Notes under the pieces: model-generated
Databases searched by the model: none
The model's input: the letters and a program-made list of their open reading frames with translations, nothing else
What the model was told of the DNA's origin: nothing
Translations under genes and position numbers: made by a program
In this document: positions 10,416 through 19,658 of the stretch, piece by piece
Layout: each line of letters opens with the position of its first letter
How positions within the stretch are numbered: position 1 is the stretch's first letter
Source: Prochlorococcus sp. AG-402-K21
GTDB taxonomy: Bacteria; Cyanobacteriota; Cyanobacteriia; PCC-6307; Cyanobiaceae
Direction: 5' to 3'
DNA: 64,000 bases
Assembly: GCA_003216775.1 (NCBI GenBank)
Contig: QCII01000005.1
Location: 1 to 64,000, forward strand

Positions 10416-11021
10416 GTGGCGAACCATTTTTCAGAACTTGCAAAAAAGTCAAAAAGAAATGGGGATATCGGAAATATTGCCAAGGAACAAACAGGTAAGC
10501 CATCATTAGAAATTTATAAACTTGGTGATGATGTACTAAGGCAAAATTCCAAAAGAATAAGTAAGGTTGATGAATCTATTAGAAAGCTATCTAGAGAAAT
10601 GCTCCAAAGCATGTATGCAGCCAAAGGGATTGGACTTGCTGCACCTCAAATAGGGATTAACAAAGAGCTTCTGGTGATTGATGTGAATTTTGAAGATTCA
10701 GCAGCAGAGCCTTTAATCTTAATCAATCCAGAAATTATAGATTATGGAACAACTCTTAATTCATACGAAGAAGGTTGCTTGAGTATACCAGGTGTCTATT
10801 TGAATGTGGTGAGACCATCTACTATAAAATTAAAATTTAGAGACGAAATGGGAAGGCCTCGTAAAATGAAAGCAGATGGACTTCTAGCAAGATGTATTCA
10901 ACACGAAATGGATCACTTAAATGGAATATTGTTTGTAGATAGAGTGACATCAAAAGATGATTTAAGCAAAGAACTTATGAAAGAAGGATTTCACGAAAAA
11001 GATGTCATTTCTATTAATTAA
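10416..11021 (+). CDS. def: Peptide deformylase
   Basis: Removes the N-formyl group from nascent proteins. All three metal and active-site motifs are present: GIGLAAPQIG, EGCLSIPG and QHEMDHLNG. The length of 201 aa fits cyanobacterial enzymes with a short N-terminal extension. It starts at GTG (10416) and is followed without a gap by the HIT protein ATG (TAAATG). Divergent from the S9 peptidase, with an 80-nt AT-rich spacer. Confidence 0.96.
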   Translation: MANHFSELAKKSKRNGDIGNIAKEQTGKPSLEIYKLGDDVLRQNSKRISKVDESIRKLSREMLQSMYAAKGIGLAAPQIGINKELLVIDVNFEDSAAEPLILINPEIIDYGTTLNSYEEGCLSIPGVYLNVVRPSTIKLKFRDEMGRPRKMKADGLLARCIQHEMDHLNGILFVDRVTSKDDLSKELMKEGFHEKDVISIN

Positions 11022-11363
11022 ATGACTGAAACTACAATTTTTCAGAAGATAATAGATGGTCTAATACCTTGTGAGAAACTCCATGAAGACGATTTGTGCA
11101 TTGCATTTAATGATATTTCAGCTCAAGCCCCAATTCATTATCTAGTAATCCCCAAAAAACCGATAGTAAGTTTATATGAATGTGTAGAAAAGGATGCAGC
11201 CTTATTAGGACATTTATTGTTTGTAGGAAGTAAGATAGCTAAATCTAAAAATTTAACTAATTGGAGAACAGTAATAAATACTGGTAAGGAATCTGGACAA
11301 ACAGTTTTTCATTTACATATTCATTTTTTATCTGGAAGAAAATTACAATGGCCCCCAGGTTAA
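11022..11363 (+). CDS. HIT family nucleotide-binding protein (HinT-like)
   Basis: A 113-residue histidine-triad protein. The catalytic triad appears as FHLHIHFLSGRKLQWPPG at the C-terminus, and the N-terminal TIFQKIIDGLIPCEKLHEDD is typical of the branch that hydrolyses purine nucleoside phosphoramidates. It starts immediately after the def stop codon, so the two are almost certainly co-transcribed and translationally linked. Confidence 0.93.
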   Translation: MTETTIFQKIIDGLIPCEKLHEDDLCIAFNDISAQAPIHYLVIPKKPIVSLYECVEKDAALLGHLLFVGSKIAKSKNLTNWRTVINTGKESGQTVFHLHIHFLSGRKLQWPPG

Positions 11364-11410
11364 CGCTCTCGAAAAAATTGTTTGTGAGCTATAAATAAAG
11401 AAAAATACAA

Positions 11411-11689
11411 ATGAATACACCTAATTCAGTTAACTCAGAGTCTAAAAACTTATTTAATTTAATTTCTAAAAATTGGGAAGATTTAGATAAATCCCAGAAA
11501 TCTACTCTTACTAAAATCTGGAAAGTCTTAACTTACAAATGGCAACTGCAAATTCTATTTAATCTGCCTTTTTTAATTTGGTGGGGACTTGACCAGTCAA
11601 TTACGAAAGTTCATAAATTTGACGTTTATATATTAAACTACCTTCATCTTCCAAACTGGCTACTTTCACTTATTGGTTTTGGTCAATAG
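11411..11689 (+). CDS. Small membrane-associated hypothetical protein (92 aa)
   Basis: A polar, helix-forming N-terminal half (SKNWEDLDKSQKSTLTKIWKVLTY) is followed by hydrophobic aromatic stretches (LQILFNLPFLIWWGLDQ and YLHLPNWLLSLIGFG), suggesting membrane association. It lies between def-HIT and the ABC transporter on the same strand, 43 nt before the latter, so it may share a transcript. I do not recognise a named family. Confidence 0.65.
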   Translation: MNTPNSVNSESKNLFNLISKNWEDLDKSQKSTLTKIWKVLTYKWQLQILFNLPFLIWWGLDQSITKVHKFDVYILNYLHLPNWLLSLIGFGQ

Positions 11690-11732
11690 TCTTCATAAAA
11701 GATATGATTATTTTATAAAACTTGGTTGAGTA

Positions 11733-13715
11733 ATGAATACAAAAGTTAAAAATAAATCCAAAATTATATTGCAATTACAAAAATTAAGAAGATTATCGCA
11801 GCCTTTTTTCTTACCAATTGATCAAAATAATGGAATACAATTCATTTGGCTTTTAATTTCTCTTTTATTCTGCGTAGGTGGAATAGTTCTTATATCACTT
11901 ACAGGTCTAATTAATTTACTTCAAAATTTTCAACCAGAATTATTAGACAAATATTTTGGAGGTGTTATTAGCACTCTTAATACAATTTGGTCTGGGAAAT
12001 GGGGTTTAATCTTCTCTGCATTATTCGTAATAGGTTCTTCAAGTTTTTTTAGTTTTAGGCATCAACTAAAAGCAAAAAGGTGGATTCACTGGATTTTGTT
12101 AGGAGTAATTGTATTGATGCTGCTAGCAATTAATGGTATTAACGCAGGGATTGGTTTTATTGCGCGAGATTTAACTAATGCACTAGTTCAAAAAGAACAA
12201 GATGGCTTCTACAGAATTTTAGCTATATACGCATCATGCTTTATTTTTGCTTTACCAATAAGAGCGCTACAAATTTTCTTTACTTTAAAATTGAGCATTA
12301 TTTGGAGAGAATGGTTGTCAAAAAGTCTGATCAGCCAGTATCTCACTAACAGAGCTTATTTTAAGCTTAATCCGAATGATGAGCAAGCAACTGATGTTGA
12401 CAACCCCGATCAGCGAATCTCTGAAGATACAAAATCTTTCACTGAGCAAAGTTTAACTTTCACAATTGGTATATTTGATGCAATTTTAACCTTTTCTCTT
12501 AATATTCTCATCCTTTATACTATCAGTCGAACATTAACCTTTTCCCTATTTACATTTGCTGCAATAGCTTCTTCACTTCTTATATACGCAGGAAAAAGAT
12601 TAGTTAAAATTAATTTTGATCAATTAAGATATGAGGCTGATTTTAGATATGGCTTAGTTCACATAAGAAATAACTCCGAAGCAATTGCGTTTTATTCAGG
12701 AGAATATCCAGAGAATGTAGAAAATCAAAGAAGATTAGGTGTTTTAGTGAAAAATTTCAATTTACTCATTATATGGAAAACAATAATTTTTACAATGAAA
12801 AGATCGACTAATTATGCTGGAGTATTTTTTCCCTATTTAATCATGGCCGTCCCATATTTCACTGGAACTATTGATTACGGTAAGTTTGTTCAAGCAAATT
12901 TTGCATTTAATATGGTTGAAGGATCTCTATTTTTTATAGTTAATCAAATAGATGAACTTGCAAAATTTACTGCGGGGATTAGCAGGTTAGAAGGGTTTCA
13001 ATCTGAGGTTGAATTAATAAGTAAAGAAAAACCATTACAAAATAATATCTCTATTACTAACAAACCAGAAATACTTATTAAAAATGCTGATTTGTTCACT
13101 CCTGGATCTAAGAATCCCATCATTAAAGATCTGAGCTTAAATATTAATAATACTGATACTCTTTTAATTACTGGCCCTTCAGGTTGTGGTAAGACATCAC
13201 TATTGAGAATGATTAGTGGTTTGTGGCAACCTGATAGAGGATTAATAAAAAAGCCAAAAACAGGTGATTTACTTTTTATCCCGCAAAAACCATATATGAT
13301 TTTAGGTTCGCTAAGAGAACAACTATGTTATCCAACTGATGTCAGCAAGTTTAGTGACGATCACCTATTCTCTGTGCTTAAGGAAGTTAATTTAAATTCT
13401 ATTCTTGCTAGATATCCGGATCTTGATATAAAGCAAGATTGGCAAAGAATACTTTCTCTTGGAGAACAACAAAGACTGGCTTTTGCGAGACTTTTGCTAA
13501 ATTCTCCACAATTTGCAGTGCTGGATGAAGCAACTAGTGCATTAGATATTGAAACAGAGAAATATCTTTATAGTTTATTGATAAAAAGAGAACTTTCTCT
13601 GATAAGTGTTGGCCATCGCCCAACACTGAAAGAATTTCATAATAACGTGTTAGCTTTAAACGGTAAAGGTAGCTGGCAATTGTTACCTACAAAAAACTAT
13701 AATTTTGATAACTAA
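11733..13715 (+). CDS. ABC transporter, fused permease and ATPase (SbmA/BacA-like, ABCD subfamily)
   Basis: A 660-residue half-transporter. About residues 30-430 hold the transmembrane domain of the SbmA_BacA type, including the characteristic WREWLSKSLISQYL and NPDQRISEDTKSFTEQSL motifs. The C-terminal ATPase has Walker A GPSGCGKTS, signature LSLGEQQR and Walker B FAVLDEATSALD. Relatives carry peptide antibiotics, cobalamin or very-long-chain fatty acyl groups; the cargo here is unknown. The hli gene begins 9 nt after the stop, suggesting one transcript. Confidence 0.88.
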   Translation: MNTKVKNKSKIILQLQKLRRLSQPFFLPIDQNNGIQFIWLLISLLFCVGGIVLISLTGLINLLQNFQPELLDKYFGGVISTLNTIWSGKWGLIFSALFVIGSSSFFSFRHQLKAKRWIHWILLGVIVLMLLAINGINAGIGFIARDLTNALVQKEQDGFYRILAIYASCFIFALPIRALQIFFTLKLSIIWREWLSKSLISQYLTNRAYFKLNPNDEQATDVDNPDQRISEDTKSFTEQSLTFTIGIFDAILTFSLNILILYTISRTLTFSLFTFAAIASSLLIYAGKRLVKINFDQLRYEADFRYGLVHIRNNSEAIAFYSGEYPENVENQRRLGVLVKNFNLLIIWKTIIFTMKRSTNYAGVFFPYLIMAVPYFTGTIDYGKFVQANFAFNMVEGSLFFIVNQIDELAKFTAGISRLEGFQSEVELISKEKPLQNNISITNKPEILIKNADLFTPGSKNPIIKDLSLNINNTDTLLITGPSGCGKTSLLRMISGLWQPDRGLIKKPKTGDLLFIPQKPYMILGSLREQLCYPTDVSKFSDDHLFSVLKEVNLNSILARYPDLDIKQDWQRILSLGEQQRLAFARLLLNSPQFAVLDEATSALDIETEKYLYSLLIKRELSLISVGHRPTLKEFHNNVLALNGKGSWQLLPTKNYNFDN

Positions 13716-13724
13716 AGTACTTTT

Positions 13725-13976
13725 ATGAAAACTGGCGAAGAGAGAGATGAACTAGAAAACATTTCTACTGGAAATGATTTAGAAGAAGATAGTAAGCGTG
13801 TTGCTCAAGAAAATATTAATCAAATTATTGATGATGATACAGATATATATAAGTTTGGATGGAGCAGTTATTCTGAAATAACTAATGGAAGATTTGCAAT
13901 GATTGGATTCCTTGCAATAATACTAATTGAATTATTGAGCCAACAATCGTTTTTAAAATGGGCAGGATTCTTATAA
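13725..13976 (+). CDS. hli: High-light-inducible protein (single-helix chlorophyll-binding, Hlip)
   Basis: An 83-residue one-helix LHC-family protein. After an acidic 45-residue N-terminus comes FGWSSYSEITNGRFAMIGFLAI, containing the chlorophyll-binding ExxNGRxAMIG signature and one membrane helix. Family members protect thylakoids under excess light and bind photosystem assembly intermediates. It is 9 nt downstream of the ABC transporter and its stop abuts the convergent ycf66 stop with no gap. No separate promoter is evident in that spacing. Which hli subgroup it belongs to cannot be decided here. Confidence 0.9.
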   Translation: MKTGEERDELENISTGNDLEEDSKRVAQENINQIIDDDTDIYKFGWSSYSEITNGRFAMIGFLAIILIELLSQQSFLKWAGFL

Positions 13977-14903
13977 CTAATCATCAAATCTTGAGCTGTT
14001 ATCTCTAGGTTTCTTTTTATTTGATCCAACGGTATATCTACTATTTTGGCTCCTTGAACTTGCTCTGTCTGAAGAGCTTACTCTACGAGAATCACGAGGT
14101 TTTTTTACTTGATTAGCATCTTTGAATGAAGCATCTTCTACTTGAGCTGTTGAAGTTTGCTGCCTAATAGTCGATCTTATAGGTTTCTTTCTTAATGGAG
14201 AAGAATCATCAGGAGGTGCAATATTATCTTGCCTAGTAACTTTCCTATTCATTCTGGGTCTTGATCCTGTTTTAACTTCATTGCGAGATAAGTTTCGTCT
14301 CTCACCAAAGTTATTTCTTTCTGATTGATTACTATTTCTATCTTCAGGAGTTTGTCTACTTCTTATGGGTTCGCTATTTTCAAACTGATTTGCTTCTCTT
14401 GTAGATGACCTGCTTCTACTTGCAGCAGCAGAAGGTATGGCTCTTGAAACATTCCTCCTACGAGATCTCCCATCCATATAGTCTTCTTCAAATTCATCTT
14501 CTTGAGGTTTAAATCTTCTTGATGGTCTTTCAGCTTCTTGAAATCTGTCGTAATCGTCATTAAAACGACCTCTAGAATTTCTAGGAACATCAGAAATAGG
14601 ATCATCATCAAAATAAGATGATCTTCTAGCTTGATCAGTAGCAACTCCCCTCAATCGAACACTTTCATATGCGAAAAAAACTGTTGTTCCTGCTAACAAA
14701 AACTGACCAAATTGAAGAATAGGATCTAATCTCCATCCTTGGAAAAATAATATTCCCCCGCACAAAAGTCCTATTGCTGCAAAGAAAACATCATAATCTC
14801 TTGCTAATGCAGGTTTAAAAGACCTTAAGAAATAAAGGCCTCCTCCACATACCGCGAGAACTATACCAACAATACTGGCCCAGTTTAGACTAGCATTGAC
14901 CAC
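13977..14903 (-). CDS. ycf66: Ycf66 family protein
   Basis: Three hydrophobic segments in the first ~90 residues (IVGIVLAVCGGGLYFLRSF, FFAAIGLLCGGILFFQG, FGQFLLAGTTVFFAYESVRLRG) match the Ycf66 membrane domain. The remaining ~215 residues are low-complexity, Arg/Ser/Asn/Asp-rich and probably disordered. Translation appears to begin at GTG (14903). The role of Ycf66 is unknown, but it is conserved in cyanobacteria and some plastids. It is followed on the same strand by nothing, and preceded upstream by psbX (80 nt). Confidence 0.9.
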   Translation of the reverse strand: MVNASLNWASIVGIVLAVCGGGLYFLRSFKPALARDYDVFFAAIGLLCGGILFFQGWRLDPILQFGQFLLAGTTVFFAYESVRLRGVATDQARRSSYFDDDPISDVPRNSRGRFNDDYDRFQEAERPSRRFKPQEDEFEEDYMDGRSRRRNVSRAIPSAAASRSRSSTREANQFENSEPIRSRQTPEDRNSNQSERNNFGERRNLSRNEVKTGSRPRMNRKVTRQDNIAPPDDSSPLRKKPIRSTIRQQTSTAQVEDASFKDANQVKKPRDSRRVSSSDRASSRSQNSRYTVGSNKKKPRDNSSRFDD

Positions 14904-14983
14904 ATTCTTTCTCCAAAAATTATTTTGTAAAGGGGTGCTTAAATCTCCCTATATATATAGTGTACTTAAAACTTCTATAAAAA

Positions 14984-15169
14984 CTAGCGTCTTCCAGTAG
15001 AAGTACGATCTAAGGAATCTTTCTGACTTACAAAAATCAAAAATGCAGAGGCTGGAATAACGATAATTAAAGCAGCAGCGATAAAACTACCTATCATTCC
15101 AACTGCAGAATTATTTGAAACTTCAGCAGAAAAATTTGCAGCTAGTAATAAATTTGAGATTTGAAACAC
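14984..15169 (-). CDS. psbX: Photosystem II protein PsbX
   Basis: A 61-residue single-span protein whose core (VGMIGSFIAAALIIVIPASAFLIFVSQKDSL) matches PsbX of marine picocyanobacteria, an intrinsic low-mass PSII subunit near the QB and cytochrome b559 side. The N-terminal LLLAANFSAE may be a leader. It lies upstream of ycf66 on the same strand, a neighbourhood I recall for Prochlorococcus. Confidence 0.88.
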   Translation of the reverse strand: MFQISNLLLAANFSAEVSNNSAVGMIGSFIAAALIIVIPASAFLIFVSQKDSLDRTSTGRR

Positions 15170-15249
15170 TTTTAAATATTAAATTCTCAATTTATAATAA
15201 GAATTAAATACGTTTCAGTGGGTTATTTATTAAGATGAATTAAATAATT

Positions 15250-15564
15250 GTGATTTCCTTGCTTGTAAACTCTCTCCAAATTTTAGATGTTAGTTTAGGA
15301 ATTTCTCTATCATATTTAACTTTAGTTTTTTTAATCAGATTAATTCTTACTTGGTATCCAAAAATTGATTTAAGTAAAGGTTTATGGTTATTAATTTCAA
15401 TACCTTCAAGCTCTATCCTTAATGTAACAAGAAAATTAATTCCCCCTATTGGAGGAGTTGATGTCGGACCCGTAATATGGATTGGGATTATAAGCTTTTT
15501 AAGAGAGATTTTAGTTGGTCAACAAGGTCTTTTAAAACTTGCATTAAATACACATATTTCATAG
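15250..15564 (+). CDS. YggT family membrane protein (Ycf19-like)
   Basis: A 104-residue protein with two membrane segments (about 17-36 and 73-92) and the YggT pattern LILTWYPKIDLSKGLW...PSSSILNVTRKLIPPIGGVDVGPVIW. The start is GTG (15250). Relatives in cyanobacteria and plastids affect nucleoid or thylakoid organisation and cytochrome b6f assembly; the role here is inferred from the family only. It is convergent with accC. Confidence 0.88.
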   Translation: MISLLVNSLQILDVSLGISLSYLTLVFLIRLILTWYPKIDLSKGLWLLISIPSSSILNVTRKLIPPIGGVDVGPVIWIGIISFLREILVGQQGLLKLALNTHIS

Positions 15565-15582
15565 AGACTACTTCATTAGTCC

Positions 15583-16932
15583 TCAGTAATTGGGCAATAA
15601 TTCTTCTTCTACATATTTGGTATGTATCCTACCTTCCTTAAATTTAGCTTTATTTAGTAAGGTCAGATGAAAGTTAATTGTTGTAGGAATACCGGTTACT
15701 GCGCATTCATTTAAAGCCCTGTTCATGCGTTTAATTGCAGTATTACGATCTTTTCCCCAAACTATTAGTTTGCCGATTAATGAGTCATAGAATGGAGGGA
15801 TTTCATAACCGGTATAAACATGACTATCCACCCTTACACCAGGGCCGCCAGGAGGAAGCCAACCAGTGATTTTTCCAGGTGATGGCCGGAAATTATGAGA
15901 AGGGTCTTCAGCATTGATTCTACATTCAATGGCATGACCGTTTAGATGGATATCATCCTGATTAAATTCCAAGTTTGCTCCGCTTGCGATTTTAATTTGC
16001 TCAGCTATTAAATCAACTCCTGTCACCATTTCAGTTACAGGATGTTCAACTTGAATCCTAGTATTCATTTCCATGAAATAAAAATTATTATCATCATCAA
16101 CCAAGAATTCAACTGTACCAGCCCCTTCATAACCGATACTTTTTGCAGCAGCAATAGCTGCATTTCCCATTTTTTTTCTTAGTTCAGAGTTAATTGCAGG
16201 GCTAGGAGACTCTTCCAATAATTTCTGATGTCTTCTTTGAACTGAACAATCTCGCTCTCCTAAATGAACTACATTACCCGACCTATCCGCCAAAATTTGA
16301 ATTTCTACATGTCTTGGCTTCTTTATGAATTTCTCCATATATAAACCATCATTACCAAAAGCTGCTTCTGCTTCACCCTGAGCTGCTTTAAACATTTTTT
16401 CAAGATTATCAGCCGTTTCAACCAACCTCATACCCCTTCCACCTCCACCAGCAGTTGCTTTTATAATTACAGGATAACCAATATCGTCTGCCAATCTATA
16501 AGCCTCATCAACATTAGATAACAAGCCTTTACTACCAGGTACTGTTGGAACCCCTACTGCTTCCATAGTTTCTTTAGCTGTAGATTTATCTCCCATAGAT
16601 CTAATAGCTTTAGGAGATGGGCCAATAAAAACTATGCCGTGATCGTTACACATCTCAGCAAATTTATCATTTTCGGCAAGAAAACCATAACCAGGATGAA
16701 TAGCATCAACTCCTCTCGATGTAGCAGCAGCAAGTATATTTGGAATATTTAAATAACTCTTATTACTTAATGAATCTCCTACGCACACTGCTTCATCAGC
16801 AAGCTGAACGTGCAATGCTTTTTTATCTACGGTACTAAACACTGCAACTGTTGCAATACCCAGTTCTCTACAACTTCTGACAATTCGTAAAGCTATTTCG
16901 CCACGATTAGCAATTAAAACTTTTTCAACCAT
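15583..16932 (-). CDS. accC: Acetyl-CoA carboxylase, biotin carboxylase subunit
   Basis: ATP-dependent carboxylation of biotin on AccB, the first half-reaction of fatty acid synthesis. The 449 residues show the biotin carboxylase N-domain ([20 protein letters not shown]), ATP-grasp lid [35 protein letters not shown] and the C-terminal domain. accB is also in this window, about 47 kb away, so the two are not an operon. Confidence 0.97.
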   Translation of the reverse strand: MVEKVLIANRGEIALRIVRSCRELGIATVAVFSTVDKKALHVQLADEAVCVGDSLSNKSYLNIPNILAAATSRGVDAIHPGYGFLAENDKFAEMCNDHGIVFIGPSPKAIRSMGDKSTAKETMEAVGVPTVPGSKGLLSNVDEAYRLADDIGYPVIIKATAGGGGRGMRLVETADNLEKMFKAAQGEAEAAFGNDGLYMEKFIKKPRHVEIQILADRSGNVVHLGERDCSVQRRHQKLLEESPSPAINSELRKKMGNAAIAAAKSIGYEGAGTVEFLVDDDNNFYFMEMNTRIQVEHPVTEMVTGVDLIAEQIKIASGANLEFNQDDIHLNGHAIECRINAEDPSHNFRPSPGKITGWLPPGGPGVRVDSHVYTGYEIPPFYDSLIGKLIVWGKDRNTAIKRMNRALNECAVTGIPTTINFHLTLLNKAKFKEGRIHTKYVEEELLPNY

Positions 16933-17193
16933 TATGAAAATTAAATTGAAGAAATGAAAATGACTTAAAATAAAAATTCTTTGCCAACGTATCTAACAAA
17001 ATTGTTTTAGTTATTAGAGGACATTTTTACAATACAGCCTAGAACGTTACATATGTATAAATATTTGTTTTATGCAATAGAAAAATAATTCATCATATTC
17101 AAAAAATTATCTTTTAGAACTAAATCCTTATTTCAGTCAATAATGTATTATATTTTTATGGTTTTAGTGCCCTCTGGTGCTTGAGAACCCTTT

Positions 17194-17275
17194 GCGGACG
17201 TGGCGGAATTGGTAGACGCGCACGTCTAAGGAGCGTGTGGCTTAGGCCTTGCGAGTTCAAGTCTCGCCGTCCGCA
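17194..17275 (+). tRNA. tRNA-Leu (anticodon AAG)
   Basis: An 82-nt class II tRNA. The acceptor stem pairs GCGGACG (17194-17200) with CGTCCGC (17268-17274), with discriminator A at 17275; CCA is not encoded. The D-arm has GCGGAATTGGTAGACGC, the T-arm GCGAG-TTCAAGT-CTCGC, and there is a long variable arm as expected for Leu. The anticodon stem CACGT/GCGTG (17221-17225 / 17233-17237) encloses loop CTAAGGA, giving anticodon AAG at 17228-17230. An unmodified or inosine A34 is uncommon for bacterial tRNA-Leu. Confidence 0.95.
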
Positions 17276-17300
17276 TTTAATTTATTTGGGATCAACTGCA

Positions 17301-18566
17301 ATGAAAAAAAAATCAGTTGCAGTAGTTATAGTTTCTAATGGTCCCGGTGAATTAGCTACATGGGTAAGTCCTGTGGTGGATGAGCTTAACAAAATAAACA
17401 AAACTTTATGTGACGCCGATAAACTCAATTTCACTCTGAGGTTAGTCCTTGTTCCTTGTCCAAATGCCACTGGTAAAGAATTTATAGTTGCAAATTCATG
17501 GAATAAATTCGAATTAATTACAAGATCCAAAAGTTTTTGGAATTTATTAATAAAGCCAAGTTCTTTTGCTAACTGGCCAAAAAAAGGTTTAGTTATTTTC
17601 CTTGGTGGAGATCAATTTTGGAGCATTTTACTAGCTAAAAGATTAGGTTATGGAAATATCACATATGCTGAGTGGACTTCTAGATGGCCTCAATGGACAA
17701 ATGAAATCGCAGCCATGAATTCAAAAGTAAGAGAATTAGTTCCTAAAAGATATAAATATAAATGTCAAATCATTGGCGATTTGATGGCAGATATCAAACT
17801 TAATAGTGAAATATCATTAAAAAACAAAGAAAAAAACTATGTTGCATTGTTGCCTGGTTCAAAAAAAGCAAAGCTCTCAGTTGGAATTCCTTTCTTTCTA
17901 GAAATAGCAGATCACATAGCTGAAAAAAATCAAAATATAAATTTTATAATTCCCATTGCTCCAACTACTGATGAAAGAGAATATATTTTTTTTCAAAGCG
18001 AGAGAAATCCAATTACGAAATATTACTCATCAAAAATCAAAACAATTAAGAAAATTAAAGACTCCTGTTTTGATTATGTAATTGAAACATCAAAAAATAC
18101 AAAAATTTATCTTATCAAGAAACACCCTTGCTATGAAATATTAAAAGAATGTGATCTTGCAATTACAACTGTGGGAGCAAATACTGCAGAGTTAGCGGCA
18201 ATTGCTCTTCCAATGTTAGTTGTTCTACCCACTCAACATTTAAATATGATGAATGCCTGGGATGGTATTTTTGGAGTAATTGGGAAAATTTCATTCATAA
18301 ATGGATTCCTAACTTCTATAGCTAAATTTTTTTATTTTAAAAAAAAGAAGTTTTTTGCTTGGCCAAATATTAAAGCTAAAAAAATGATTGTCCCTGAAAG
18401 AATAGGAAATATTTCGCCTAGGAAAATTGCAAGAGAAGTATTATTTCTTGTTAAAAATAGGGATCAATTAAAGAGTATTAAGAATAATTTGCTCAAAGAA
18501 AGAGGCAACAAAGGTGCCGCAAAAAAACTTGCCTCTATGATTGTTAATGCAATGAAAAAACTTTGA
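17301..18566 (+). CDS. LpxB-like glycosyltransferase (lipid-A-disaccharide synthase-related)
   Basis: I start the gene at the ATG at 17301 (MKKKSVAVVIVSNGPGELATW), because the open frame extending upstream runs through the tRNA-Leu. The 421-residue protein has a GT-B type layout: an N-terminal Rossmann half with SNGPGELATW, and a C-terminal half with LLPGSKKAKL and CDLAITTVGANTAELAAIALPMLVV. It resembles the cyanobacterial LpxB-related family rather than canonical LpxB. The acceptor lipid or sugar is unknown. It begins 25 nt after the tRNA. Confidence 0.8.
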   Translation: MKKKSVAVVIVSNGPGELATWVSPVVDELNKINKTLCDADKLNFTLRLVLVPCPNATGKEFIVANSWNKFELITRSKSFWNLLIKPSSFANWPKKGLVIFLGGDQFWSILLAKRLGYGNITYAEWTSRWPQWTNEIAAMNSKVRELVPKRYKYKCQIIGDLMADIKLNSEISLKNKEKNYVALLPGSKKAKLSVGIPFFLEIADHIAEKNQNINFIIPIAPTTDEREYIFFQSERNPITKYYSSKIKTIKKIKDSCFDYVIETSKNTKIYLIKKHPCYEILKECDLAITTVGANTAELAAIALPMLVVLPTQHLNMMNAWDGIFGVIGKISFINGFLTSIAKFFYFKKKKFFAWPNIKAKKMIVPERIGNISPRKIAREVLFLVKNRDQLKSIKNNLLKERGNKGAAKKLASMIVNAMKKL

Positions 18567-18569
18567 AAA

Positions 18570-19613
18570 TTACCAAGGATCATCAATTTCAAACTTTTCT
18601 GTTTTTTTATTATCTTTAACTAAATTTTGTTCATCTAATGGTTCAACATCAAAAGTTTCTGTAGCATTTTGAATTGGTCTTTTCGAAGCTAAATTAGTAC
18701 TTGATTGTTTCTTTTGTTCAATATCAAGATTCTTTTGTTCATCAATTTGATTGGCACTATTTTGATTATCGATCTGAGCAGAATAATCATTATCCATATA
18801 TAATTTTTTTCTGTTTTTTATTTCTTCTGAAGAACCCTTTACTTCAACATATTCAAGTTCATCTTCATAATCATCTTCATAATCATCTTGTTCAACAACT
18901 TCTTCATAATCTTCAACCAAATTGTTTTTTTGTTCTGATTCCGAACCAGACAGTAACTGATTCTCAACTGGTACAAGATTTGCTGAATATCCATTTGATT
19001 CCCTCTCATCCCATGAAGAACCACCGACTCCAAGTTTCTCAAGTAATCCACTACTTAATTGGTTCAATTTCTCTTCAGCTCCTTCATAAACAATAATCCT
19101 ATCCGTGCCACTACTTACAATTTCCTCAACAGGAATTTCCCAAGTACTTAAAACTCCCTCACCTAAAAGCGGAACACCAACCGCACCCATTACAAGAGAA
19201 ATCAAATCCCCAGTCTCTATATCAAAAGAAAAACCTAGAACTCTTCCTAAAAGTTGTCCAGATTCTGTAATCACCTGACAATTAATTACCTTTCCATATC
19301 TTTCTGGAGAAAATCCTTCACTCAAAGAATCTAAGGAGTCAACTAATATGACATCTCCTACTTGCTTTATACTTTCTAAGGGCATCCATTTTGGTAAGCC
19401 TGGCAAAAATCTTGTAAGTGGATTATCTCGCAGTCCTAAGGCGACAACCTCTCTTCTGTCAATATCAACAACAACTTCACCAACTACGCCTAAACGCCTT
19501 CCAGTATCAGTGGTTATAACTTGTGTTCCCATCAATTCTGACCTTAACCATAAACGTTCACTAGGGACAGAATTAGGGAGATTTTTATTTGCAGATGTGT
19601 TAGACAAACTCAT
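18570..19613 (-). CDS. PRC-barrel domain protein with acidic C-terminal tail
   Basis: The 347-residue protein has two PRC-barrel repeats. The first is about residues 23-95 (LRSELMGTQVITTDTGRRLG...VVDIDRREVVALGL) and the second about 103-175 (YGKVINCQVITESGQLLGRVLG). A roughly 170-residue acidic, Gln/Asn-rich tail follows, probably disordered. PRC barrels occur in the photosynthetic reaction centre H subunit and RimM; the role of this cyanobacterial type is unknown. It lies 45 nt downstream of smc on the same strand, so they may be co-transcribed. Confidence 0.82.
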   Translation of the reverse strand: MSLSNTSANKNLPNSVPSERLWLRSELMGTQVITTDTGRRLGVVGEVVVDIDRREVVALGLRDNPLTRFLPGLPKWMPLESIKQVGDVILVDSLDSLSEGFSPERYGKVINCQVITESGQLLGRVLGFSFDIETGDLISLVMGAVGVPLLGEGVLSTWEIPVEEIVSSGTDRIIVYEGAEEKLNQLSSGLLEKLGVGGSSWDERESNGYSANLVPVENQLLSGSESEQKNNLVEDYEEVVEQDDYEDDYEDELEYVEVKGSSEEIKNRKKLYMDNDYSAQIDNQNSANQIDEQKNLDIEQKKQSSTNLASKRPIQNATETFDVEPLDEQNLVKDNKKTEKFEIDDPW

Positions 19614-19658
19614 AAATACCTTTTTATTATTCTGACGTATAAATTTAAAAAAGTGTGT

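Noticed and set aside
17181-17300. N-terminal extension of the LpxB-like frame
   Set aside because: The extension translates the tRNA-Leu gene; the protein family starts at the ATG at 17301.
18701-19096. Plus-strand 131-codon frame with His/Gln repeats
   Set aside because: Antisense to the acidic low-complexity tail of the PRC-barrel protein; the repeats reflect GAA/GAT-rich coding on the other strand.
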